Shown: piece after piece, positions 52,319 through 60,191 of the stretch
How the letters are laid out: the number at the start of each line of letters is the position of its first letter
Numbering within the stretch: the first letter of the stretch is position 1
Source of the DNA: Blastococcus colisei
GTDB taxonomy: Bacteria > Actinomycetota > Actinomycetes > Mycobacteriales > Geodermatophilaceae
NCBI RefSeq assembly: GCF_006717095.1
Contig: NZ_VFQE01000001.1
Span: 3,224,001 to 3,288,000 of the forward strand
DNA length: 64,000 nucleotides
Reading direction: 5' to 3'
Position numbers and translations under genes: made by a program
The notes under the pieces: model-generated
What the model was told of the DNA's origin: nothing
Seen by the model: the letters and a program-made list of their open reading frames with translations, nothing else
The model's database searches: none

Positions 52319-52476
52319 CGCAGCAAGCCGCGCTCGGCGGCCTTCCTCAGCCGCAACGGCACCAGCATGGGCTTGCCGTCGACGATCACCCGGGTGAGCT
52401 GCACCGGCTGCGCCTTCCACTGCGCCCGCCGGGAGCGAGTGCGGGCCCGGGACGTCCTCCGCTTGGGAACCGCCAT
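52315..52476 (-). CDS. rpmF: Ribosomal protein L32, cysteine-free
   Basis: A 53-residue protein starting [20 protein letters not shown], the characteristic L32 N-terminus. It lacks any cysteine, so cannot bind zinc, and is shorter than the usual actinobacterial L32. It is encoded 2 bp after L31 on the same strand. As part of the Zur-controlled set it should replace the zinc-containing copy in starved cells. Confidence 0.88.
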   Translation of the reverse strand: MAVPKRRTSRARTRSRRAQWKAQPVQLTRVIVDGKPMLVPLRLRKAAERGLLR

Positions 52477-52478
52477 GA

Positions 52479-52742
52479 TCAGCCCTTCCTCGATCGCGCG
52501 GTCCGGGTGCCGTACCGCTGGTTGAACCGCTCGACCCGTCCGGCGGTGTCGAGCACCCGCTGGTTGCCGGTCCAGAACGGGTGCGAGGCGGCGGAAATGT
52601 CGACGACGACGAGCGGCAGCGTCTCGCCGTCGAGGTCGATGGTCTGCGTCGCGGCGACCGTGGATCGCGTGCGGTACAGGGCGCCGCTGGCCGCGTCGCG
52701 GAACACGACGGTGCGGTACTCGGGGTGGATGCCGGGGCGCAT
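52479..52742 (-). CDS. rpmE: Ribosomal protein L31 type B, cysteine-free
   Basis: An 87-residue type-B L31 ([16 protein letters not shown] near the start, [20 protein letters not shown] near the end). It lacks the CxxC pairs of zinc-binding L31. In other bacteria this form is made under zinc limitation and displaces the zinc form, freeing zinc. ATG 52742 overlaps the GTPase stop by 4 bp. Confidence 0.93.
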   Translation of the reverse strand: MRPGIHPEYRTVVFRDAASGALYRTRSTVAATQTIDLDGETLPLVVVDISAASHPFWTGNQRVLDTAGRVERFNQRYGTRTARSRKG

Positions 52743-54040
52743 CAGGAACGGTCCTCTCGGTAGGTGACGTGCGTGCTGTCGTCGTCGGCGGGCGTGCCGG
52801 CCTCGCAGGGCTCCTCGTGCCAGGCGCCGAAGGGATCGGGAAGCTCCGCCCAGGCGTCGGGTCCGAGCGCGTACTCCTCGTCGGTGAGCAGCGCCGCGTC
52901 GAGCGCCGCGATGACCGCGCCGGGGATCTGCTGGTGGACCAGCACGACGATCTCCACGTCGCGGTCGCCGTGCTCGGCGTCCCACCGGAGCGCTGCGGAC
53001 ACCTGCCGTTGGGGGTCCACGTCCACCCAGCGCTGCGGGTCGTCGCCGTAGGTGGCCAGCCACGGGCCGGCGTCACCGAGGCGCAACCCGGCGCCGGCCG
53101 ATTCGAGCCACAGCGCGGAGTCCTGCCGGCTGGCCAGCCAGAACCGCCCACGGCTGCAGACCACCCCGTCGAGCAGGACGTCGAGGGCGTCGTGCAGCCG
53201 CTCCGGGTGGAACGGGCGGCGTGCACGGAAGCGGACCAGGCAGACCCCGGCGTCCTCGCCGAGCGGCGGGGCGCCGCGCAGCAGCGGCTCGTGGGCGGTG
53301 AAGCACCGGCTCCACCGCCCTTCCGGGCCGAGTCCCGCCAGGACCTCGGCCGGTCGCCAGCGGTCCAGGTCGGCGCGCGCGGCGTCGGGCACGAGGCGGT
53401 CGAGGACGGCAGCCAGACGGACCGCCGACCAGGCGTCGTCGGGACGGCCGGCGAGGAGCACGACGTCGGCTATCGCCACCTGGCCGACGGCGAGCTGGGC
53501 CAGCGTGCGGTCGTCGTCAGGCGTTGCCGCGAGGCCTCGGTCGGCCAGGACGTCGGCACCCGTGGCGTCGTCCAGCCAGGTGCGGGCGTCGACGGTGGCG
53601 ACCACCGCCTCGACCTCGACGAAAGCGGCGGCCGGCTCCGCCCGGCCCGTAGCGGCCGCCCGTGGGGTGTCGTCGAGGAGGAGGTTGTCGATGGCCCAGC
53701 ACAGGTGCTCGGGCTCCAGCGTGGGGTCCAGCTGGAGGACTACGCGGGAGACGTCCGCCCGGTGCGCGAGGTCGACCAGGAGCGGCAGCAGGTCGAGGCG
53801 GAGGGTGCAGCTGAGGCATCCGTGCGCCAGCTCGACCGCGGTGGTTTCGGCACGGACGCCGTCGGCGGCGTGCATGTGCACGGTGCGGACCACGACTCCC
53901 TGTCCGAGCTCCCGGACGTCGTGGTGCACCAGAACGGCACCGGGGAGGTCACCGAAGAGGGCGGTCGCGGCGCGGGCGACCGCCGCACGGTCGACACCGG
54001 CCACCAGGACGAGCGGGGTACGCAGGGCGGAGGTGCTCAT
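52742..54040 (-). CDS. mrf: MRF-like ribosome-hibernation GTPase (CobW family, no P-loop)
   Basis: A 432-residue CobW-family protein encoded with the alternative ribosomal proteins. The Walker A site is degenerate ([20 protein letters not shown], no GK[ST]) and the metal motif is CLSC ([17 protein letters not shown]). The C-terminal CobW domain is present ([17 protein letters not shown]). In mycobacteria the homologous MRF recruits hibernation factor to zinc-depleted ribosomes and is encoded in the same kind of Zur operon. The Zur box at 54061 lies 21 bp upstream of the ATG. Confidence 0.85.
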   Translation of the reverse strand: MSTSALRTPLVLVAGVDRAAVARAATALFGDLPGAVLVHHDVRELGQGVVVRTVHMHAADGVRAETTAVELAHGCLSCTLRLDLLPLLVDLAHRADVSRVVLQLDPTLEPEHLCWAIDNLLLDDTPRAAATGRAEPAAAFVEVEAVVATVDARTWLDDATGADVLADRGLAATPDDDRTLAQLAVGQVAIADVVLLAGRPDDAWSAVRLAAVLDRLVPDAARADLDRWRPAEVLAGLGPEGRWSRCFTAHEPLLRGAPPLGEDAGVCLVRFRARRPFHPERLHDALDVLLDGVVCSRGRFWLASRQDSALWLESAGAGLRLGDAGPWLATYGDDPQRWVDVDPQRQVSAALRWDAEHGDRDVEIVVLVHQQIPGAVIAALDAALLTDEEYALGPDAWAELPDPFGAWHEEPCEAGTPADDDSTHVTYREDRS

Positions 54041-54060
54041 GACTCCGACCCTAACTCATA

Positions 54061-54077
54061 CTGAGAATCGTTCTTAG
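54061..54077. promoter_or_regulatory. Zur box 3, bidirectional
   Basis: CTGAGAATCGTTCTTAG, core AGAA-TCG-TTCT. It lies 21 bp before the MRF gene and 42 bp before rpmB, so one site controls both divergent ribosomal operons. A rightward -10 TAAGGT (54079-54084) adjoins it and a leftward TAGGGT lies near 54048. Confidence 0.88.
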
Positions 54078-54118
54078 ATAAGGTCCTGTCTCATCGACCA
54101 CCGAGGAGGCAGAACAGC

Positions 54119-54385
54119 ATGGCGACCTACTGCGAGGTCACCGGACGCAGGCCCAGGTTCGGCAAGACGGTGAGCCACTCCCACCGGCGCACCAGCCGCC
54201 GCTTCGACCCCAACCTGCAGCGCAAGCGGTACTTCCTGCCGGGCGAGAACCGGTGGATCCGGCTGACCGTCTCGGCCAAGGGCATCAAGACCATCGACGC
54301 CCAGGGCATCGAGGCCGTCGTGGCGCGACTGCGCGCCACCGATCCCGACGTGCGCCGCCGCCTGGGCCCGGGGCGGTCGAGCTGA
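54119..54385 (+). CDS. rpmB: Ribosomal protein L28, zinc-independent
   Basis: An 88-residue L28 ([20 protein letters not shown], then [15 protein letters not shown]). It has a single cysteine and no CxxC pairs, so is the zinc-independent form. CGAGGAGG precedes the ATG. First gene of the rightward Zur-controlled operon rpmB-rpmG-rpsN-rpsR. Confidence 0.95.
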   Translation: MATYCEVTGRRPRFGKTVSHSHRRTSRRFDPNLQRKRYFLPGENRWIRLTVSAKGIKTIDAQGIEAVVARLRATDPDVRRRLGPGRSS

Positions 54386-54552
54386 TGGCGCGCGCGACCG
54401 ACATCCGCCCGATCGTCCGGCTCAAGTCGACCGCGGGAACCGGCTACACCTACGTCACCCGCAAGAACCGGCGCAACGATCCCGATCGGCTCGTGCTGCG
54501 CAAGTACGACCCGATCATCCGCCGACACGTCGAGTTCCGGGAGGAGCGCTGA
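54385..54552 (+). CDS. rpmG: Ribosomal protein L33, cysteine-free
   Basis: A 55-residue L33 ([20 protein letters not shown], then [20 protein letters not shown]). It lacks the four cysteines of zinc-binding L33. The start shares one base with the rpmB stop (TGATG). Confidence 0.95.
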   Translation: MARATDIRPIVRLKSTAGTGYTYVTRKNRRNDPDRLVLRKYDPIIRRHVEFREER

Positions 54553-54553
54553 G

Positions 54554-54856
54554 ATGGCCAAGAAGTCGAAGATCGTCATGAACGACCGGCGCCGCGAGAT
54601 CGTCGGCCGCCATGCCGAGCGGCGGGCAGAACTCAAGGAGGCCGTTCGCACCGCGGCCACGGCTGAGGAGCGGGCCGCCGCCCAGGCGGCCCTCCAGAAG
54701 CTGCCGCGCGACGCCAGCCCCACCCGGCTGCGCAACCGGGACGTCGCCGACGGCCGGCCACGCGGGCACCTCCGGAAGTTCGGCCTCTCCCGGGTCCGAT
54801 TCCGGCAGATGGCCCACGACGGCGAGTTGCCCGGCATCCGGAAGTCCAGCTGGTGA
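54554..54856 (+). CDS. rpsN: Ribosomal protein S14, cysteine-free long form
   Basis: A 100-residue S14 ([17 protein letters not shown], then [20 protein letters not shown]). It is the long form without the zinc-binding CxxC motifs of the short form. One base separates it from rpmG; its stop overlaps rpsR by 4 bp. Confidence 0.95.
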   Translation: MAKKSKIVMNDRRREIVGRHAERRAELKEAVRTAATAEERAAAQAALQKLPRDASPTRLRNRDVADGRPRGHLRKFGLSRVRFRQMAHDGELPGIRKSSW

Positions 54857-55077
54857 GCGCCGAGCGCGGTAGCCCCAGACCGCTTCGGAAGCGCCGACTG
54901 GAGGGGCCGGTCAGCTATGCGGACGTGCACCTGCTACGCACCTTCGTCTCCGACCGCGGCAAGATCCGCTCCCGGCGGGTGACCGGCCTGGACCCGCAGC
55001 AGCAACGCCAGGTGGCGCGGGCCATCAAGAACGCCCGCGAGATGGCCCTGCTCCCCTATCCGACGAGAGGCCGCTGA
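54853..55077 (+). CDS. rpsR: Ribosomal protein S18, cysteine-free
   Basis: A 74-residue S18 with the conserved core [18 protein letters not shown] and [18 protein letters not shown]. No cysteine, unlike mycobacterial zinc-type S18. GTG start in the GTGA overlap with rpsN. Last gene of the rightward ribosomal operon. Confidence 0.94.
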   Translation: MSAERGSPRPLRKRRLEGPVSYADVHLLRTFVSDRGKIRSRRVTGLDPQQQRQVARAIKNAREMALLPYPTRGR

Positions 55078-55363
55078 GCTGTTCCCGCGCCGCTCGAGGC
55101 GGGGTCCCCCACGCGGCGACCCGGCCTCAGCGCTCCCTGCGGACGACACTCGCCACGGTCCCCAGAGCGCTCAGGCCGAGCGCCGGCACGGCGACCACCC
55201 AGCGTGTTCCGCCCCAGCAAGACGGCCGCATCAGCGAGCGTGCGGCCCGCACTCCAGCGACTCGGCACCGGCACCCGATGCCGAGGAACCTCAGTCCGGT
55301 GAGGCCAGTGCCGCTGAGCGGATGCCGGATCACAAGTGGCACGACCACCGGCAGCTTCCGCGG
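55078..55363. other. Stretch between rpsR and a broken ATPase gene
   Basis: About 286 bases between convergent rpsR and the P-type ATPase relic. A short leftward frame with hydrophobic end (WVVAVPALGLSALGTVAS) is open from about 55348 to 55127, but it has no ribosome binding site and no family I recognise; it may be another relic. Confidence 0.4.
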
Positions 55364-56760
55364 TCAACTGTGCTTCGTTCGCCATGCCGAGGCGCGCAGC
55401 AGCCGTAGGCCGTTGAGGGCCACGAGCACCGTCGACCCCTCGTGGCCGGCGACCGCGAGCGGCAGGGGCAGCGTGCCTACCAGGCCCCAGACGACGAGCA
55501 CGCCGATGAGGACGCCGGCGATGAGGAGGTTCTGCAGCACCACCCGACGCGCACGGCGGGAGAGCGCCACGACCGCGGGCACCGCGGACAGGTCGTCGCG
55601 GACGACGACGACGTCGGCGCTGTCGAGCGCCAGGTCCGATCCGACGCCGCCCATGGCCAGACCCACGTCCGCGCCGGCCAACGCCGGGGCGTCGTTCACG
55701 CCGTCCCCGACCACCAGGACGCGATGACCGCCGGCCTGCAGGGCCCGGACGGCCTCGACCTTGTGGTGCGGCAGCAGGCCCGCCCGGAGGTCGCGGATGC
55801 ACCTGGGCGGCCACCGTGCGGGCCGCCTGCTCGTTGTCGCCGGTCAGCAGCACGGGCTCGCCGGGCAGCAGTCCGCGCAGGGCGGCGACGCCGGCGCGCC
55901 TCCGGGCGCACCCGGTCGGACAGGCCCAGCGCCCCGGCGGGTCGGCCGCCCACGGCGACCACGACCACGGTCCGCCCCTGGGCCCGGAGAGCGTCGATGG
56001 CGGCGGCCGACTCGGCGTCGAGGTCATCCCCCGGCGCCCGCACCTCCACGACCCGCCCCCCACGGTCGCCGACACGCCGGACCCGACGTGCGCCCGGAAG
56101 CCGGATGCCTGGGCCAGCGGGACTCCGCGGCCGACGGCCTCGCGGACGATCGCCCGGCCGACCGGGTGCTCGCTGGCGGCCTCCGCCGACGCGGCCAGGC
56201 GCAGCAGCTCGTCCTCCGAACCCACGGCGCTCCCGATGAGCCGGACCTCGACCACCGCCGGCCGGCCGTCGGTCAGGGTGCCGGTCTTGTCCAGCGCTAC
56301 GACGACGGCGCCGCCCAGTTGCTCCATCGCCACCGCGGAGCGCACGAGGACGCCGTGCCGACCGGCGTTGGCGATGGCCGACAGCAGCGGCGGCATGGTC
56401 GCCAGCACGAGCGCGCAGGGGGAGGCGACGATCATGAATGTCATCGCCCGCAGCAGCGCGTCCTCGACCGCCGAGCCCAGCAGCATCGGCACGCCGAACA
56501 CCGCCAGGGTGGCGACGACGACACCCAGGGAGTACCGCTGCTCCACCCGCTCGATGAACAGCTGCGTCCTCGCCTTGGTGGAGCTCGCCTCCTCCACCAG
56601 CGCACCGATGCGGGCGATCACCGACTCGCGCGCGTCGCGCTCCACCCGGACGACGAGCGCGCCGGTGCCGTTGACCGTGCCGGCGAAGACCTCGTCGCCG
56701 GCACGCTTGTCCACCGGCAGGGCTCCCCGGTGATCGAGGCGTGGTCCCCTGGTGCACGCC
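55364..56760 (-). pseudogene. Decayed P1B-type metal ATPase
   Basis: Reading leftward, ATPase segments appear in three frames: ASITGEP then (shifted) LPVDKRAGDEVFAGTVNG, FMIVASPCALVLATMPPL, VVALDKTGTLTDGRP, SEHPVGRAIV; shifted near 56050 to VVEVRAPGDDLDAESAA; shifted near 55905 to LPGEPVLLTGDNEQAARTV; shifted near 55800 to a final part with VVGDGVNDAPALAGADVGLA and two C-terminal helices. At least four frameshifts are needed, and nothing before ITGEP (the first membrane helices) is present. The SPC motif suggests a zinc/cobalt-type P1B ATPase. Not functional as it stands. Confidence 0.82.
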
Positions 56761-56869
56761 GACCGCCTGCACGGACCCCGCACCGCCGCGCCGACCGGCA
56801 CCGGAGCCCCCGCCCAGGCCTGACCGCTCCCCCGACGAACGGCGAAGATTTGCACCGCCGCCGTAACTT

Positions 56870-56884
56870 TCGAGAACGACTCTC
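56870..56884. promoter_or_regulatory. Zur box 4 (diverged)
   Basis: TCGAGAACGACTCTC, like the other boxes but with AACGACT in the core. The following bases make a perfect 8-3-8 inverted repeat GAGAACGA-CTC-TCGTTCTC (56872-56890). It lies 78 bp before the small secreted protein at 56962 and just upstream of the decayed ATPase, so either or both could have been its targets. Confidence 0.6.
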
Positions 56885-56961
56885 GTTCTCTCGGTGACGT
56901 CGCCTCCCCGCGACGCCAACACCGGCCCGGGCGACGCCCCGGCCACCACCGAGAGGAACGC

Positions 56962-57159
56962 ATGTCCCGCACCCTGGCCCGCACCGCCGTCCTCACCGCG
57001 ACCGCCGCGACGGCGCTGCTCGCCTCCGCCGGCACGGCCGCCGCCGCACCTGCGTGCAGCGACCCCGTCGCGGACGCACTGCACACGGTCCACGACACGA
57101 CCGGCGACCCGGCCGGTGCCGTGCACGCGGTCGAGGAGACCTACTGCTCGGTGAGCTGA
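56962..57159 (+). CDS. Small secreted protein with one cysteine pair
   Basis: A 65-residue precursor: signal peptide (LARTAVLTATAATALLASAG) cleaved after TAAAA, leaving about 37 acidic residues with two cysteines (APACSDPVADALHTVHDT ... EETYCSVS) that could form a disulfide or bind metal. GAGAGGA lies 4 bases before the ATG. It lies between a Zur-like box and a strong hairpin, upstream of the VWA-FtsH genes. No known family. Confidence 0.65.
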   Translation: MSRTLARTAVLTATAATALLASAGTAAAAPACSDPVADALHTVHDTTGDPAGAVHAVEETYCSVS

Positions 57160-57177
57160 CGCGCGAAGGCTCGAGCG

Positions 57178-57210
57178 CCGCTCCCCACCGGTAGCGCCGG
57201 TGGGGAGCGG
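57178..57210 (+). terminator. Terminator or attenuator hairpin
   Basis: CCGCTCCCCACCGG (57178-57191) and CCGGTGGGGAGCGG (57197-57210) form a perfect 14-bp stem with a 5-base loop, 18 bp after the small gene's stop and 38 bp before the GTG of the next gene. With so little room for a new promoter, partial read-through into the VWA-FtsH genes is plausible. Confidence 0.82.
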
Positions 57211-57248
57211 CTTCCCGCATGGCCGTCGGCCCGCACCGGAGGAGACCC

Positions 57249-60191
57249 GTGAGAACCGCAGCCACCCGCACCGGAGCCGCACTCGCCGTCCTGGCGCTGA
57301 TCGCGGCGGTGTCGGTGACCCTCGCCCGTCCGGTCACGGCGGCACCGGCCTGCGCACAGGTGGTCCCGGGACAGGTCGGCACGTGGACCGTGCGCTCCGC
57401 CCCGGCCTTCCCCACCGGCGACGCCGTACTCCTCGGGCACGCCGTCGACCCACGGCAGCCGCTGCGGCAGTACGCGACCAACGGGGTCTCCCTGCTGGTC
57501 ACCGACGACGGCTGCGCCTGGCGGGAGACGTTCCGGCTGCAGGAGGCGCCGTCGGCCGAACTGCCGGCGTCGTCGCTGACCGACCGCATCCTGGAGGTGG
57601 TCGTGCACCCGCGGGCACCCGGCCGCATGTGGCTGGTCGTCGCCACGGGGAAGGAGGTCGTGGACCGGATCCGCGTCAGCGGCCACCGCCCCGGCATCCC
57701 GCTGAGCCCTGGTTATGAGGAGAAGCGCGACGGCACCCAGACCCTGATCCTGTCCAGCGCGGACGCCGGAGCCTCCTGGACCGCGATGGCCGGCGGGCCG
57801 CTGGTCGGCGCATCCGGGCCTCTGGCGCCCGCCCCCAGCACCCCGGCGGTGCTCTACATCCCGACCTTCTCCGGCTTGTACGCCAGCCTCGACGGTGGCC
57901 GGACGTGGACGGCCCGCCCGCCGGCGGTCACGCCGCCGGCGGAGGGCCCGCAGCAGGGCGCACTCGGCGGGGTCCGCGGGGTCGAGACGGTGCAGGTCGC
58001 CGTCGACCCCACCGCGCCCAGCACCCTCTACGGCCGCAGCGGCACCGCGATCCGCCGCTCCGACGACGGCGGCCTGACCTGGTCGGTCTACCCCCTGCCC
58101 GCCGAGTCGACCACCGGCCCGTTCGTCGACCGCAGCCTCTCCGACGCCCGCCGCATCCTGGTCACCACCCAGACGTACTCCACCGACCCGGTGCGGGCCC
58201 TGTGGTTGCACCGGCCCGGTGCCGATGGCTTCGCCGAGGTCCCGGTCCCACCGGACACGATCGCCGGCGTGCCGCACCACGCGGTGTGGCACCCCACGCG
58301 AGACGAGCTGGTGATGAACACCTGGGACCGGGGCAACGGGGCAGCCTTCCCCGACGTCTCGCTGTACCGGTCGAACTCCCGCGGCACGGTCGAGGACATC
58401 AACGAGCTCGACCTCCCAGCGGTGCACGCCGTCGACGTCGACGACTACGGCACCTACCACCTGCACACCAGCAGCGAGATCGTCACGCTCAGCACGTCCG
58501 CGGCACCGGGCGCCGCGGCGCCCGACCTGGGCCCCCCGCAGGTCGAGATGAACCCGTTCGCCTACCGGCCCCCGGATCCGCCGCGTCCGGCCACGCTCGA
58601 CGGCCCTGCCGCCGTCGAGTTGAACCCCGGCGAGACCACCGAGCTGACCTGGACCCTGGACCTGCCCCGCCGACCCACGCCGCTGGACACCTACTTCCTG
58701 GTCGACACCTCCAACAGCTTCGAGCCCGACATCCAGGCCATGGCCGACGGCATGGCCGACGTCGTGCGCACCCTCACCGGGGCCGGCATCGACGTCCACG
58801 CCGGCATCGGCGAGCTCGGCACCCGGGAGGCGCGCCGCTACAGCCGGCTCGCCGACATCGCGCCGCCGGGCACGCAGCTGCAGCGCGGCTTCGAGCGGCT
58901 GCGCACCGGCGGAGGCTACGAGTCCCACCTGATCGCCCTGCACCAGGCGGCCACCGGCTCCGGCGTCGAGGGCACCAGCGGCCCCGCCGTGGCTGCCGGC
59001 CAGGATCCCAGCTGGCGTACCGGGTCGCTGCGCACGCTGGTGGTCATCACCGACGTCCAGTACTGGGACGAGGACGACCCGGAGGCGCCGACCCGGCAGC
59101 AGGTGTACGACGCCCTGGTCGCCCGCGACGTCCAGGCGATCGGCCTCGAGGTCGTCCGGGAGGGCGGCGACGACGGGGTGCCGGGCAGCTACGCGGCCGT
59201 CGAGGCCGCCGACGCGGCCTCCACGACGGCGCCGACCCCGGCGCGGGCCGATCTGGAGGAGCTGGCCGCGGCCACCGGCTCCTTCGCCCCGCCGGGAGGC
59301 GTCGACTGTCGCGCCAACGGGACGACGGAGATCGAGGCCGGAGACCCCATGGTCTGCACCACCACGGCGCTGCAGGTGGCCCGGATCTCCACGCTGGCCG
59401 ACGTGCTCACCCGCGTCCTGCTCGCCCAGGTCGACGAGCGGCCGGTGACCCTGCGCGCGACGGGCGACCCGCCCGTCCGCCCCATCTCCCCGGCCGACTG
59501 GCGGTATCCGGCCGTCGACGTGAAGTCCGACCAGCGGCTGGACTTCACCGCCGAGGTCGGCTGCACGGAGGCGCAGGCTGGGCAGGCGCTGCCGGTGACC
59601 GTCGAGGCCCTGCTCGGGAACGGCGCCGGCGGCGAGGACGTCGTGGCGACGGCGGTCACCCGGGTGCAGTGCGGCCCGTCGTCATCCCCGGCCGCCGTCC
59701 TCCCGGGGAACGAGCCTGGGGCCGCACCGCCAGAGCCCGCACTCGCTCCGGAACCCGCGCCCGCCGCAGGACCGCCGGCCGCCCCGCACGCCGCCGCCGT
59801 CGTCCCAGGGGTGCCGCCGGTGGCACCCATCCCTGTCGGCGGCACCGCGACCGCTCCGGGCAGCGCGCCCGGAACAGCCCCGGGAACGGCTCCCGGGGCC
59901 GCCCCGGCGCCGGCCGCCGGCGCGGCGACCGCCCTGTCACCCGGGGTGTCGGTGCAGGCGGCTCCGGCGGGCAGTCCGGCGGCGGCCGCCGCGACTCAGC
60001 AGGAGGACGGCCCGGCGCTGGCCCACGCATCGCTGCAGATGACCGCCCGGCAGCGACATCCGGTCGGCGCGCCTCCCTGGCTGCTGCCTGCGGCCGGACT
60101 GATGACCGCCGCGGCCGCCGCCCGGTTGCGCTTCCCGCGCGCACTCCGCACCGGACCCATCCACGCAACGACCAGAGAGCGGAGACGATGA
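57249..60191 (+). CDS. Secreted, membrane-anchored beta-propeller/VWA-domain protein
   Basis: A 980-residue surface protein. Order: signal peptide (VLALIAAVSVTLARPVTA), a BNR/sialidase-like beta-propeller of ~400 residues (repeats such as SLDGGRTW, SSADAGASW, SDDGGLTW), a linker, a VWA domain with MIDAS residues D486, S488 and S490 (FLVDTSNSFEPD) and D602 (VVITDVQYWDEDD), a beta-domain, a long Pro/Ala linker, and a C-terminal helix (WLLPAAGLMTAAAAARL) with a basic tail. GTG 57249 has GGAGGAG 5 bases upstream. The stop overlaps ftsH by 4 bp. A metal-dependent adhesion or scaffold role is likely; the partner is unknown. Confidence 0.8.
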   Translation: MRTAATRTGAALAVLALIAAVSVTLARPVTAAPACAQVVPGQVGTWTVRSAPAFPTGDAVLLGHAVDPRQPLRQYATNGVSLLVTDDGCAWRETFRLQEAPSAELPASSLTDRILEVVVHPRAPGRMWLVVATGKEVVDRIRVSGHRPGIPLSPGYEEKRDGTQTLILSSADAGASWTAMAGGPLVGASGPLAPAPSTPAVLYIPTFSGLYASLDGGRTWTARPPAVTPPAEGPQQGALGGVRGVETVQVAVDPTAPSTLYGRSGTAIRRSDDGGLTWSVYPLPAESTTGPFVDRSLSDARRILVTTQTYSTDPVRALWLHRPGADGFAEVPVPPDTIAGVPHHAVWHPTRDELVMNTWDRGNGAAFPDVSLYRSNSRGTVEDINELDLPAVHAVDVDDYGTYHLHTSSEIVTLSTSAAPGAAAPDLGPPQVEMNPFAYRPPDPPRPATLDGPAAVELNPGETTELTWTLDLPRRPTPLDTYFLVDTSNSFEPDIQAMADGMADVVRTLTGAGIDVHAGIGELGTREARRYSRLADIAPPGTQLQRGFERLRTGGGYESHLIALHQAATGSGVEGTSGPAVAAGQDPSWRTGSLRTLVVITDVQYWDEDDPEAPTRQQVYDALVARDVQAIGLEVVREGGDDGVPGSYAAVEAADAASTTAPTPARADLEELAAATGSFAPPGGVDCRANGTTEIEAGDPMVCTTTALQVARISTLADVLTRVLLAQVDERPVTLRATGDPPVRPISPADWRYPAVDVKSDQRLDFTAEVGCTEAQAGQALPVTVEALLGNGAGGEDVVATAVTRVQCGPSSSPAAVLPGNEPGAAPPEPALAPEPAPAAGPPAAPHAAAVVPGVPPVAPIPVGGTATAPGSAPGTAPGTAPGAAPAPAAGAATALSPGVSVQAAPAGSPAAAAATQQEDGPALAHASLQMTARQRHPVGAPPWLLPAAGLMTAAAAARLRFPRALRTGPIHATTRERRR

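Noticed and set aside
57905-60187. In-frame upstream extension of ftsH through the VWA gene
   Set aside because: The frame is open only because of GC bias; FtsH similarity begins at ATG 60188 and the VWA protein uses another frame.
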